Notes under the pieces: generated by a model
Databases searched by the model: none
The model's input: only the letters and a program-made list of their open reading frames with translations
What the model was told of the DNA's origin: nothing
Shown: positions 25,591 through 34,660 of the stretch, piece after piece
Layout: each line of letters begins with the position of its first letter
Position numbering within the stretch: the first letter of the stretch is position 1
Assembly: GCF_000342005.1 (NCBI RefSeq)
Contig: NZ_AOHO01000078.1
Coordinates: 1-64,000 of the forward strand
DNA: 64,000 nucleotides
Direction of reading: 5' to 3'
Origin: Amycolatopsis decaplanina DSM 44594
GTDB lineage: Bacteria > Actinomycetota > Actinomycetes > Mycobacteriales > Pseudonocardiaceae
Position numbers and translations under genes: made by a program

Positions 25591-25843
25591 GCGGGACAAA
25601 CTAGGGCCGAACTCCGGCCGCGCGGGGATTGCCACGCGGTGATTCACCTCAACTGCTGATAACTTGCACTCGCGCATTTCCGCGAAGCGCTACTTCGCAG
25701 GCGAAGCACCTTCGCGCGCGAAGGGTTCTTTACAGTTTATAGCGAACAAAAGGAATGGGGGCGAGTTATTCGGAAGTGGATTCATTGCGGTACGGCACCC
25801 GTGGACACCGGGCCACTCCGCCTCGTCGCCGCGAGTGATCCGC
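25591..25843. other. Upstream region of the DUF5753 regulator, no gene seen
   Basis: Relatively AT-rich between 25690 and 25800, as expected for promoters of the regulator. I see no coding sequence or clear operator. Confidence 0.4.
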
Positions 25844-26151
25844 GAAGGCCTCCTTGCCGACCCTGGAGGTCAGGGTCAGGAACTTAAGCGGCAGCGCCCG
25901 AGTTTCTCCGACCGTCCATAAAGGACGCCCATCGTGACGAATTGTCCGATTGCGCATCATTTGCCCGTGTTCTCGAATCCGTGAAGGCCTCCTTGAGGGA
26001 CCCAGAGTCCCTCAAGGAGGCCTTCACGGACCCACCAACCCTCGTCGGCGAACCATCACCGCCCGACCTGGGCGAACATGCCTGAAACGCGACCGCTCCA
26101 CCGGCCTTAAGTTCCTGCCATTGACCCTGAAGGTAGTGAAGGAGCCCTTCG
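25844..26151. mobile_element. Candidate non-autonomous element (MITE-like), copy 1
   Basis: The left end contains AGGGTCAGGAACTTAAG and the right end CTTAAGTTCCTGCCATTGAC, so the outer 45 bases are imperfect inverted repeats. A 53-base palindrome (GTGAAGGCCTCCTTGAGGGA and its complement) occupies the middle, 25978-26030. The whole segment matches 48229-48561 over almost its entire length. It has no gene. It lies between the divergent DUF5753 and esterase genes, so it may carry or alter their promoters. Confidence 0.65.
25978..26030. repeat. 53-bp palindrome at the centre of element copy 1
   Basis: TCCGTGAAGGCCTCCTTGAG and its complement pair across CCCAGAG. The same palindrome recurs at 48352-48404 with only the loop changed. 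Confidence 0.75.
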
Positions 26152-26350
26152 CTGCCCGCCCGCGTGATCGCTGGGACGGCTGTGACGCCAGTACCCGATC
26201 CCGAAGTCCGTCCGGCACGGCACCTTCGACCGCCGACTCAAGGGAAGACGACTCGCCACACCTGACGCCCGGTTTGAAGCTTTTCAGCACTTATCCCGAG
26301 CCGAATCGAGCAAAGTATCAACCGAGACATCAACGATACGCTTGAATCTC

Positions 26351-27469
26351 ATGAGTCAAGACATCCGAGACTTCGTGACCCCCTCCTGCGACCTGCTCGC
26401 CCTGGGCGAGCCGACGCACGCGACCCCGGTCTTCGCGGAGGTCCGCAACGAACTGTTCGCCCAGCTGGTCGATCGCGGCTTCCGCTCGATCGCCCTCGAA
26501 ACGGATCGCGTGGCCGCGCTCGTCGCGAACGACTTCGTCCAAGACGGCACCGGAACCCTCGACCTCGCGATGAGCGAAGGTTTCTCACACGTCTTCGGTG
26601 TCGTGGAGGCGAACAGGCGGCTGATCGCGTGGATGCGCGAGTACAACGACAACCGGCCTCCCGAAGAGCGGCTCTCGTTCCACGGTTTCGACACCCAGAC
26701 CGAGAACACCTCCGCACCCAGCCCGCGGCCCTACCTCGAGTACGCCCGCGATTTCCTGGGGCTCGACGTGGACATCGCGGGTACGGCAGGCGACGACGAG
26801 CGCTGGAGCCGCACGGAAGCCGTCCTGGACGCGGCTTCGTCGCCCGGCGCCACGGCCGAGGCCTACCGGCTGCGCGCGATCGCGGCCGAACTGCTCGCCG
26901 CGCTCCGTTCCCGGAAGCCGGAACCGGCCACGGATGGCTGGTCGCGGGCGGAGATCCATCTCATGGCGGGGATCGATCTGCTGCGCTACCACCGGCAATG
27001 CGCCGAGCCTCTGGAGCCGCACGAGCGATATGCGCCACTCGTCGCGACCAGGGACGCCATCATGGCACGGAATCTGCTGGACATCCGCGCCGCCGAGGCC
27101 GGTCGTGGCAGGACGCTGGTCTTCGCCCACAACCTCCATCTGCGCCGCCAGGCGAGCACGATGCACGTGGCCGGGACGGAGACCACCTGGTTTCCCGCCG
27201 GCGCGCTGGTGGCGCCGCTGCTCGGTGATCGCTACACCTTCGTCGCGACCAGCCTCGGCCGAAGCGAGGCCATCGCGCTTGAGGAACCGGAGCCCGACAC
27301 CTACGAAGGGTTCCTTCAAAAGCACGTCACCACGGCTTGGGGCCTGCTCCCCGCCTCCGAGGTCCCGTCCGCGAGCGTCCGGACCGATCCCACTCCGCGG
27401 CAGGGCTACTTCCCGCTCGAACTGGGGATCCTGAACGACGCGGACGCGATTCTGCACGTCCGCGGCTAG
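26351..27469 (+). CDS. Erythromycin esterase family protein
   Basis: A 372-residue protein of the Ere family, whose founding members open the macrolide lactone ring. Motifs seen are LLALGEPTHATPVFAEVRNE with the catalytic-region histidine, FRSIALETDR, IAWMREYNDN, LSFHGFDTQTEN and TLVFAHNLHLRR. Many chromosomal homologues have unknown substrates, and nothing nearby indicates macrolide chemistry. The ATG at 26351 was chosen over a TTG nine bases upstream. A perfect 13-bp hairpin follows the stop. The MITE-like element ends 200 bases upstream. Confidence 0.83.
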   Translation: MSQDIRDFVTPSCDLLALGEPTHATPVFAEVRNELFAQLVDRGFRSIALETDRVAALVANDFVQDGTGTLDLAMSEGFSHVFGVVEANRRLIAWMREYNDNRPPEERLSFHGFDTQTENTSAPSPRPYLEYARDFLGLDVDIAGTAGDDERWSRTEAVLDAASSPGATAEAYRLRAIAAELLAALRSRKPEPATDGWSRAEIHLMAGIDLLRYHRQCAEPLEPHERYAPLVATRDAIMARNLLDIRAAEAGRGRTLVFAHNLHLRRQASTMHVAGTETTWFPAGALVAPLLGDRYTFVATSLGRSEAIALEEPEPDTYEGFLQKHVTTAWGLLPASEVPSASVRTDPTPRQGYFPLELGILNDADAILHVRG

Positions 27470-27477
27470 GCGCGGAA

Positions 27478-27515
27478 CCGGGTGACGCCTCCTGCCCTCG
27501 GAAGGCGTCACCCGG
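27478..27515. terminator. 13-bp perfect hairpin between convergent genes
   Basis: CCGGGTGACGCCT pairs exactly with AGGCGTCACCCGG across CCTGCCCTCGGA. It lies 8 bases after the esterase stop and 130 bases beyond the SARP stop on the other strand. Confidence 0.65.
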
Positions 27516-27644
27516 CCACGAGCACGCGCCGCCACCCCCAGTACCGCGAATTCGGGGCGGCGCGAAGTCACCTCACTTGAGCAGGAGTCAACACACCGAC
27601 GCCATAACTTCGCCAAACGCCGCGGCCGGTGGTCCTGGACAGGG

Positions 27645-30611
27645 CTATGCCGGAGTCACTCCGAAGCGGATCTTCGTCAAGGCTTCACGAGCCCGGTCCC
27701 GCGGGCGCCCGCTCCCGTCGACGGCGGAAAGGTCCCTGAGCGCACGCAGTTCCCACACCGGGAATCCCAGTTCCCGGAACAGTCGTGCCGCGGTCCGGAG
27801 TCCTTCGGCGGCTTCGGTCGCGACGCCTTCGTCCGCCCGCAGACGTCCGAAGCTGAGCAAGGCGTATCCGCCGCCGCGGCGGTCTCCCAGCTCGCGGAAC
27901 GTACTCATCGCCAGGCCCAGGTGCTCGGCCGCCCGGCCGTGTTCACCCGCGAGGCGGAGGGATTCGCCGAAGCTTCGATGCGTGTAGGCGGCGGCGTGCC
28001 GGTGTCCGACGTCCTCGAACAGCTCCAGTGACCGAGAAAGACATCGTTCGCTCTCCCCCGGTTCGCCGGCTTTCGCGTGGAGATCGCCGAGACTGCGGAG
28101 GACGTGCGCCTCCCAGTGGCGTTCACGCGAACTGCGGGTGCCGATCAAGGCGCTCGTCAGCAGATCACCGGCCTCGTCCATCCGGCCGTTCCGTCGCAGG
28201 ACGTCGGCGTACCGTTTGGCGGACCTGTCATGCTGCTGCCTGTCCTCGCAATGGAGCGAAAGCAGCAGGCTCGCGTCGAAACACTCCTTCGCCCGGCGGA
28301 AGTCACCGAGGTCGTCCCACAACGAGCCGAACTGGGCCGACGCCATCGCCTGCCCGGCGAGGTCACCACAGTCCCGCAACAGCTCCAGCGCCTCGCGAAG
28401 CGCGTGAACCGCCGCACCGGTCCGGCCGGTGTCCGCGTCGACGTCGGCGAGCGCGACGAGCGCGGCCCCGGTGCCCGGCTGATCACCCGAGGAGCGGAAT
28501 CTGTCCCCGGCCAGCGAGAAACAGGTTCGCGCCCGCGCGAGATCCCCCGCGTCCGCGTGAGAATGCCCCAGCTTCAGCAGTTTCCCGGCCTCCGCGGGAA
28601 GATCGAGACGATCGCGCACGATGCCGAAGCCGAGCCAGGCCGGAGATCCGCCTTTCCGGGGGCCGACGAGATCGCTGTAGGCGTCGGCCAGCCGCTCGGT
28701 CAATTCGGTCCAACCGTGGTTCTTCGCGGTCCGGACGGCGAGCGCGAGGTTCGCGGTTTCCGCTCTGCGCCAGCCGATCGGATCAGCCGCGACGCGGTCC
28801 GAAACCGCCGCCGGGACGTCCGCGCGCCGAGACGGCGGGTACTCGGCGCCGAGCGCGGCGGAAGCGTGTTCGGCCAACGCCGCCATGACCGTCAGCGCGC
28901 GTCTCAGTGCTCCGGGATCCGGCGGTTCCCGGAGCGTGAGCCTGATCAGGCTCGGGAACCGGTACCGGAGGAAGCCGGACCGATCCGGCTCGGCGTGGAG
29001 CAGATGGTCGTCCACCAGTTCGTCGAGCAGCTCGGCGGCCTCACGGGACGAACAGCCCAGCATGGCCGTCGCGAACCAGTCGGCGACTTCGGTGGCACCG
29101 GGAAGACCGAGCAACCGCAGGGAATTCCGCTGTCGTGGTGACAGCTCGGCGAGGGCTTCGGCGAGGACCGGGCGGACGGCCAGGTCACCGGCGGCGAGTT
29201 CGTCGAGACGCAGGCGTTCGTTCTCCAGGCGCGTCGCGAACTCGGCGATACTCAGCCTCGGCCGCTGCAGGAGCTTCATCCCCGCCGCCCGCACCGCCAG
29301 CGCGAGACCTTCGCAGCAGACCAGCACCCGGCGGACGGCGTCAGGCTCGGCGGACAACCGGGCCTCTCCGGCCATGGCGCCGAGCAGCACCCGCGATTCC
29401 GCGTAGGACAGCGCACCGACCTCGACGGGTCTGGCGCCGGCGAGCCCGGCAAGCCGCCGCCGCGTCGTGACGATCGTCGCGCAGCCGGGACCGTTCGGCA
29501 GCAACGGCCGCACCTCGGCCTCGGACCGGCCGTTCTCGAGGATCACCAGCAGCCGCCGGTCCGCGGTGTGGCTCTGCCACAACGAGATCAGCCCGGCCCG
29601 GTCGGCGGGGATTTCCAATTCCGCGAGGCCGAGCGCGCGGAGGAACCCGGCGAGTACGTCGTCGGTGTCGCGCAGGTCGGCGACGAGCTGACCGTCCGGA
29701 AACCGCTTGCGCGCCCGCCACGCGGCTTGGACGGCCAGCGTGCTCTTTCCCGCTCCCGCCGCCCCGTGCAGGACGACCGGCGCGGGACTTCGCAGCGCAC
29801 GTCCCACTTCCGCCAGTTCGCTTGCCCTGCCGGTGAAATCCGGCGTCGCCGCCGGCAGGCGGCAAGGCGCGCCGCCCGCGGACCAGCCCGTTCCGGCGAT
29901 CCGGCGGTGGACCGCGAGCAGGTCCTCCCCCGGCGAGACACCGGCGTGCTCCCACAGCGCGCGACGGCACCGATCGAGGACGGCCAGCGCCGCGTCCCGC
30001 CGCCCGAGTCCGTGCAACGCCTCGGCCAGCCACCCGGCCAGACGCTCGTCGCCCGGCCGGGCGACGAGTTCGGGCCCCAGCCGATCGGCGACCGCCTTGT
30101 GGTCACCGGCGGCCAGTTCCAGCTCCACGAGCTTGCCCAGTACCGAACACCGCTGGTCCTCGAGCCACAGCCGGTGCGCTTCGACAAGAGGACCGGCCGG
30201 AACGTCGGCGAAGGCCCGGCCACGCCACAATCCCAGCGCCCGTTCGAGCAACGCCCTGCGCTCGTCACCGGTCGCCCTCCCGGCCGAGGCGGCCAGCTCG
30301 GAAAAACCGGTGACGTCCAGTTCGCCCGCCGACACCACGAGCCGGTAGCCGCTCCGGCCGGACCGCAGCCGCTGCCGGGCGTCGTCCACCGGCACACCGG
30401 GCGACAAGGCCTTGCGCAGCTTGGAAACCGCCATCTGCACGACCGCCGCGGCACTCGACGGCGGTCCTTGCGGCCAGAGTTCGTCCACGAGGGTGTCCCG
30501 GTGGACGAACTCGTTCGGCCGGGTCAAGAGCACCGCGAGCACCCGACGGGGCTGAGCCGCCGACGGCAGCGGGATCGAGGCCGCGAGCGGGCCGAGCACC
30601 TTGAACTCCAC
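27645..30611 (-). CDS. SARP (AfsR-type) transcriptional regulator
   Basis: A 988-residue regulator. Residues 1-95 form an OmpR-like winged helix (VHRDTLVDELWPQGPPSSAA) and 98-245 the bacterial transcriptional activation domain. An NB-ARC ATPase follows, with P-loop LHGAAGAGKSTLAVQAAW near residue 290, then tetratricopeptide repeats from about 650 (LLKLGHSHADAGDLARARTC). The position of Walker B reads LLVILENGRS, less acidic than the usual LDDA or LDNA. The GTG start has an AGGTGG ribosome site. No biosynthetic cluster is adjacent, so its targets are probably remote. Confidence 0.9.
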   Translation of the reverse strand: MEFKVLGPLAASIPLPSAAQPRRVLAVLLTRPNEFVHRDTLVDELWPQGPPSSAAAVVQMAVSKLRKALSPGVPVDDARQRLRSGRSGYRLVVSAGELDVTGFSELAASAGRATGDERRALLERALGLWRGRAFADVPAGPLVEAHRLWLEDQRCSVLGKLVELELAAGDHKAVADRLGPELVARPGDERLAGWLAEALHGLGRRDAALAVLDRCRRALWEHAGVSPGEDLLAVHRRIAGTGWSAGGAPCRLPAATPDFTGRASELAEVGRALRSPAPVVLHGAAGAGKSTLAVQAAWRARKRFPDGQLVADLRDTDDVLAGFLRALGLAELEIPADRAGLISLWQSHTADRRLLVILENGRSEAEVRPLLPNGPGCATIVTTRRRLAGLAGARPVEVGALSYAESRVLLGAMAGEARLSAEPDAVRRVLVCCEGLALAVRAAGMKLLQRPRLSIAEFATRLENERLRLDELAAGDLAVRPVLAEALAELSPRQRNSLRLLGLPGATEVADWFATAMLGCSSREAAELLDELVDDHLLHAEPDRSGFLRYRFPSLIRLTLREPPDPGALRRALTVMAALAEHASAALGAEYPPSRRADVPAAVSDRVAADPIGWRRAETANLALAVRTAKNHGWTELTERLADAYSDLVGPRKGGSPAWLGFGIVRDRLDLPAEAGKLLKLGHSHADAGDLARARTCFSLAGDRFRSSGDQPGTGAALVALADVDADTGRTGAAVHALREALELLRDCGDLAGQAMASAQFGSLWDDLGDFRRAKECFDASLLLSLHCEDRQQHDRSAKRYADVLRRNGRMDEAGDLLTSALIGTRSSRERHWEAHVLRSLGDLHAKAGEPGESERCLSRSLELFEDVGHRHAAAYTHRSFGESLRLAGEHGRAAEHLGLAMSTFRELGDRRGGGYALLSFGRLRADEGVATEAAEGLRTAARLFRELGFPVWELRALRDLSAVDGSGRPRDRAREALTKIRFGVTPA

Positions 30612-30698
30612 GAACCACCTATCACCTGGACGGATGACCCGAATGTAACCCGGTGCTGTCCCTGAGTCGGCGATTTCTCACCCGGATGGCCGTCCCCC

Positions 30699-31409
30699 TT
30701 ACTTTCCGGTGTGCGCGAGCAGCCTGTCCCTCAACGCGGGCTCGTCCGCGAGCGCCTCGTTCAGCGTGTGCTCCAGCAAGGGCTTGAGGTCCCCGTACGG
30801 ACGCTTCGACCAGTCGAGCGGGCCCTGCGGCGGCTCCGGGTCGTATTCGATGACGAACTGGATCGTCCGCGCGATCTCGGCGCCGACGAGCCGTTCGACC
30901 AGGTGCAGTGCGAGGTCGATCCCCGCCGACACCCCGGCGGCCGTGATCACGTTCCCGTCCTCGACCCAGCGTTCGGCGACCGGTTCCGCCCCGAACGCGC
31001 CCAGCAGTTCGCGGAACATCCAGTGCGTCGCGGCCTTGCGGCCCTTCAGCAGTCCGGCCTCCCCCAGCAGGAGCGAACCCGTGCACACCGAGGTCACGAG
31101 TTCCGCGTTCGCTCCGGCGCTCCGCAGGTATCCGACCAGTTTCTCGTCGGCGAGCGCCTTCAGCGTCGGCGCGGCGCCGCCGGGCACGAGCAGCGCGTAC
31201 GGCGACGGGACCTCGTCGTAAGTGTGGGTCGGCACGAGCCTCAGCGGGTTGTCGGTGGTGACGGCGTCCTTCGTCTCGCCCACCACGACCGTCCGGTATT
31301 CCTGCGCCGTGCTCGCCATCCCGTCCAGCACGGTCAGCGGCCCGACCATGTCGAGCGGGGTCATCCCCGGGTACACCACGAACGCGATCGTCTTCGTGTC
31401 GTCTGTCAT
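30699..31409 (-). CDS. DJ-1/PfpI family protein (isonitrile-hydratase-like)
   Basis: A 236-residue protein with the class-I glutamine-amidotransferase-like fold. The nucleophile elbow LVTSVCTGSLLLGEAGLLKG near residue 107 carries the conserved cysteine; YPGMTPLDMVGPLTVLD starts the domain and VITAAGVSAGIDLALHLVERL follows. The closest familiar enzyme is isonitrile hydratase, but this family also includes glyoxalases and chaperones. It is divergent from a GlxA-type regulator, with 98 bases between starts, and may be its target. Confidence 0.8.
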   Translation of the reverse strand: MTDDTKTIAFVVYPGMTPLDMVGPLTVLDGMASTAQEYRTVVVGETKDAVTTDNPLRLVPTHTYDEVPSPYALLVPGGAAPTLKALADEKLVGYLRSAGANAELVTSVCTGSLLLGEAGLLKGRKAATHWMFRELLGAFGAEPVAERWVEDGNVITAAGVSAGIDLALHLVERLVGAEIARTIQFVIEYDPEPPQGPLDWSKRPYGDLKPLLEHTLNEALADEPALRDRLLAHTGK

Positions 31410-31507
31410 GGGACAAAGGTGTCGCAGTGACGGGATCGCGGTGGCATGGATGTCCGGATTCCTGCGAACAACGTCCGACGGCCGGGCACTACTGGTAGCG
31501 TTCGATC

Positions 31508-32485
31508 ATGCCGGGTTCACCCAGACGAGTGTTGATCGTCGGCTACAGCAACGCCGAGTTGCTCGACATCGCCGGCCCGTCGGACGTCCTGGACGCCGCG
31601 ACCAAACTCGGCGGCAAACCGGGGTACGAGATCATGCTCGCCAGCGTCGACGGCCGCGGCATCCGCTGCGAGTCCGGCCTGACGCTGCAGGCCCAGCACC
31701 GGCTCGACCAGGTCACCGGCGAGCTGGACACGCTGATCATCGCGGGCGGCACCGGGCACGAGACCGCCGCCGCCGACCCGAGGGTCGTCACCCACGTCCG
31801 CAGGCTCGCTCAGCGGAGCCGTCGCGTCGCCTCGGTGTGCACCGGCGCCACCGTGCTCGCCGCGTGCGGGCTGCTCAACGGCAGGCGCGCCACCACCCAC
31901 TGGCGGTTCGCCAACCGGCTCGCGACGAACTATCCGCAGGTTAACGTGGACCCGGTGCCGTTGTACGTGCGCGACGGCAACGTCTACACGGCGGCGGGTG
32001 TCACCAGCGGGATCGACCTCACCCTCGCCTTCGTCGAGGAGGACCACGGCCCGAGCGTCGCCAGGGAGGTCGCCCGCATGCTGGTGACCTATCTGCAGCG
32101 GCCGGGCAACCAGGCTCAGGTGAGCATGTTCCTGTCCGGCCCGCCGCCGGAGAACCGGTTGGTCCGCGACATCACCGCGTACGTCGCCGAACACCTCGCC
32201 GGTGATCTCGGCACCACCGTCCTCGCGGAGCGCGCCGGAATCAGCACCAGGCAGCTGACCAGGCTGTTCGACGCGCACCTGAGCACCACGCCCAGCAGGT
32301 ACGTGCGTGCGGCGAGGACCGAGAACGCGGCGAAACTGTTGTGCGGCACGGAGCTTCCGCTGACTTCGATCGCGAGGCGATGCGGGTTCGGCTCGACCGA
32401 GACCCTTCGCCAGGCCTTCCTGGATCACTTCGACACCCCACCTTCGGCCTATCGCCGGGTCCACCTTCGGCAGGCGTTCGGCTAG
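31508..32485 (+). CDS. GlxA family regulator (DJ-1/PfpI plus AraC domains)
   Basis: A 325-residue transcription factor. Residues 5-190 are a DJ-1/PfpI domain with SVCTGATVLAACGLLNGRRA. Residues 215-315 are an AraC helix-turn-helix pair (AERAGISTRQLTRLFDAHL, RRCGFGSTETLRQAFLDHF). Such proteins sense small metabolites. The divergent DJ-1 gene next to it shares the sensing fold, suggesting a matched regulator-enzyme pair. YibE/F follows 42 bases downstream on the same strand. Confidence 0.88.
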   Translation: MPGSPRRVLIVGYSNAELLDIAGPSDVLDAATKLGGKPGYEIMLASVDGRGIRCESGLTLQAQHRLDQVTGELDTLIIAGGTGHETAAADPRVVTHVRRLAQRSRRVASVCTGATVLAACGLLNGRRATTHWRFANRLATNYPQVNVDPVPLYVRDGNVYTAAGVTSGIDLTLAFVEEDHGPSVAREVARMLVTYLQRPGNQAQVSMFLSGPPPENRLVRDITAYVAEHLAGDLGTTVLAERAGISTRQLTRLFDAHLSTTPSRYVRAARTENAAKLLCGTELPLTSIARRCGFGSTETLRQAFLDHFDTPPSAYRRVHLRQAFG

Positions 32486-32526
32486 GCCGTGTGCGGCACG
32501 CGGCGCGGACTGTGGAGGATGTGCGG

Positions 32527-33960
32527 GTGAACCGCCGCGACATCTCCGACGACGACACCGGCCCGATTCGCCGGGTAACGGAAATTCCGTCCGATCGTTC
32601 GCCCGGAACGTCCCGTTCGCCGCGCCGGACGCCGCCGCCCGAAGGTGCGCGACGCCCCCGTCCCCCGGCTCAACGGCCGCGACAGGCCGAATCGGGCAGA
32701 CGTCGCGCGCCCGAACCGAAGCCCGACCCCGAGCCCACACCGGTCGGCCATGGGCACTCGCACGGCCACGGACCCGCGTCGCCCGCGTCGCGCCGCGTCC
32801 GGCTGCTGCTGATGTGGCTGCTGATCCCGCTCGCCGTCGCGACCGTCGCCGGGATGATCCTGCTCTACCCGTGGAACAAGGATCCGGCGAAAAGCGTGTT
32901 CCCCCAGGGAACCCCGGTGAGCGCGACGGTCACCGGGACGATCACCGGACCGTGTCTCGCCGAAGGACAGGTGCAGGTCGGCGAGCCGCCGCCGGACGCG
33001 AAACCGTGTCTCACCAGCGAGCTCGCGATGACCGACGGCCCCGGAGCCGGGAAGCCGCTGAAGCTGACGCTTCCCATCGAGCCGAGCACGCCGCGGTTCG
33101 CCGCGGGCGACAAGGTGGTGCTGTCCTACAACGGCGGCGACGCCGCGAACCCCGCGTCGTTCCAGATCGTCGACTTCCAGCGCGGCACACCGTTGCTGCT
33201 GCTCGCCGGGTTGTTCGCGCTCGCGGTGATCGTGCTGGGCCGCTGGCAGGGGCTCGCCGCGCTGATCGCGCTCGGGCTGAGCTTCCTGGTGCTGGCGTTC
33301 TTCGTGCTGCCTTCGATCCTCGCGGGGGAAAGTCCGCTGCTGGTGGCGATCGCGGGCGCGGGCGCGATCATGTTCGTCGCCCTGTACCTGACGCACGGGC
33401 TGTCCGCGAGAACCTCGGTGGCGGTGCTGGGCACCTTGATGAGCCTGGTCCTGATCGGCGTCCTGTCTGCGATCTTCTCGGCCGCCGCGTCGCTGACCGG
33501 GCTGGACGACAGCACCTCTCAGCTGATCGGCTCGCTGGGGCACGGGATCGACGCGCGGGGGCTGCTGCTGGCGGGTGTCGTGATCGGCGCGCTCGGTGTG
33601 CTGGACGACGTCACGGTGACGCAGACGAGCGCGGTATGGGAACTTCGGCGGGCGAACCCGGCGCTCGGCTGGCGTGAGCTGTACGGCGCGGGCCTGCGGA
33701 TCGGACGCGACCACGTCGGCTCGGCGGTCAACACGCTCGTGATGGCGTACGCGGGGGCGGCGCTGCCGGTGCTGCTGTACACGTCGCTCTCCGGGGTGAG
33801 GCTCGGCTCGATCCTCGGCGCGGAGGACATCGCGCAGGAGATCGTGCGGACACTGGCCGGAAGCGTCGGCATCGTCGCGGCGGTCCCGGTCACCACCGTG
33901 CTGGCCGCGCTGATCGCCTCGCGGGAGCCCCAAAGCCTCGTGAGTGGTAAAGACGGTTAG
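32527..33960 (+). CDS. YibE/F family membrane protein
   Basis: A 477-residue protein. The first 95 residues are cytoplasmic, proline- and arginine-rich, and contain the histidine run GHGHSHGHG. A membrane anchor follows (LLLMWLLIPLAVATVAGMIL), then an extracytoplasmic domain (about 115-215) and seven or so membrane segments of the YibE/F core (LGVLDDVTVTQTSAVWEL). Function is unknown; the histidines suggest metal binding. The GTG at 32527 has a GAGGAT ribosome site. The last codons and the stop lie inside the palindrome at 33937-33982. Confidence 0.83.
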   Translation: MNRRDISDDDTGPIRRVTEIPSDRSPGTSRSPRRTPPPEGARRPRPPAQRPRQAESGRRRAPEPKPDPEPTPVGHGHSHGHGPASPASRRVRLLLMWLLIPLAVATVAGMILLYPWNKDPAKSVFPQGTPVSATVTGTITGPCLAEGQVQVGEPPPDAKPCLTSELAMTDGPGAGKPLKLTLPIEPSTPRFAAGDKVVLSYNGGDAANPASFQIVDFQRGTPLLLLAGLFALAVIVLGRWQGLAALIALGLSFLVLAFFVLPSILAGESPLLVAIAGAGAIMFVALYLTHGLSARTSVAVLGTLMSLVLIGVLSAIFSAAASLTGLDDSTSQLIGSLGHGIDARGLLLAGVVIGALGVLDDVTVTQTSAVWELRRANPALGWRELYGAGLRIGRDHVGSAVNTLVMAYAGAALPVLLYTSLSGVRLGSILGAEDIAQEIVRTLAGSVGIVAAVPVTTVLAALIASREPQSLVSGKDG

Positions 33961-33982
33961 AACCGTCCTTACCATTCACGAG
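33937..33982. terminator. GTGAGTGG-family palindrome between convergent genes
   Basis: The left arm GTGAGTGGTAAAGACGGTT and right arm AACCGTCCTTACCATTCAC pair around AG. The yibE stop codon is in the loop. It lies 22 bases from the stop of the minus-strand membrane protein, so it can serve both genes. Confidence 0.65.
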
Positions 33983-34003
33983 ACCCGGCGATCTCCGCCG
34001 CCT

Positions 34004-34660
34004 TCACTCCAACGTCGCCACGAACCTGCTGACCGCTTCCATCGTGAACCGCTGGATGTACTTCCCGCTGGGCGCCGCCGAAGCCAGGCGGTAGAGCGGC
34101 CGCTCCGCCGCCGCGTCCCCGCGCGCCTCCGATTTCAGCTGCGCCACCAGCAGTTCCGAGAACACCAGGCCGTTCGCCTCGGTGTTGTTCAGCAGCGCGT
34201 TCGCCAGCTTGCGCAGTTGCAGGATGCCCAGTTCCCGTCCGCCCGCGCCGGAGTAGACGGCCAGATCGACCTTCGCGACCTTGCGGCGCTTGCCCGCGTT
34301 GACCAGCAGGCTCACCGTCCGCGTGCCGCGCACGTCACTGATCACCAGGTCGATGCGCTCGGCCGCGGTCAGGTCGATCCGCCGTATGCCCCAGGTCCGC
34401 ACGATGAGCGTGTCGCCTTCGAGCCAGACTCGGCGGCGCAGGTTGTAGAACATGATGTAGAGCAGCGGCAGCGCGATCACGCCGGCGACCACGAGCCCGG
34501 CGACCTCACCGCCGATCAGTCCGGCGATCCCGCCGAACGCGGCCGCGAAGATCACCACGCCGGCGATGCTGGAGCAGCCGCGTCGTCGACGGAGCTGGGG
34601 ATCGTCGTGGAACAGCGGGAGGCGTTCGGGGGTCTCCGGGGTCCCGGTCGGCTCGGCCAT
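34004..34660 (-). CDS. Membrane protein with PH-like domain, unknown function
   Basis: A 218-residue protein I do not assign to a named family. Two membrane segments (about residues 31-55 and 57-72) are followed by a beta-rich region (VWLEGDTLIVRTWGIRRIDL) that resembles bacterial PH domains, and a soluble helical tail. The ATG shares one base with the stop of the metallo-hydrolase gene; a GTG three bases earlier is also possible. The two genes are therefore coupled. Confidence 0.68.
   Translation of the reverse strand: MAEPTGTPETPERLPLFHDDPQLRRRRGCSSIAGVVIFAAAFGGIAGLIGGEVAGLVVAGVIALPLLYIMFYNLRRRVWLEGDTLIVRTWGIRRIDLTAAERIDLVISDVRGTRTVSLLVNAGKRRKVAKVDLAVYSGAGGRELGILQLRKLANALLNNTEANGLVFSELLVAQLKSEARGDAAAERPLYRLASAAPSGKYIQRFTMEAVSRFVATLE

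Noticed and set aside
25844..26151. Possible small gene inside the repeated element
   Set aside because: Frames through both copies are interrupted by the palindrome and differ between copies, so coding is not conserved.
27645..30611. SARP regulator as a sign of a biosynthetic cluster
   Set aside because: No synthase, cyclase or tailoring gene set lies nearby; flanking genes are esterase and DJ-1 family proteins.
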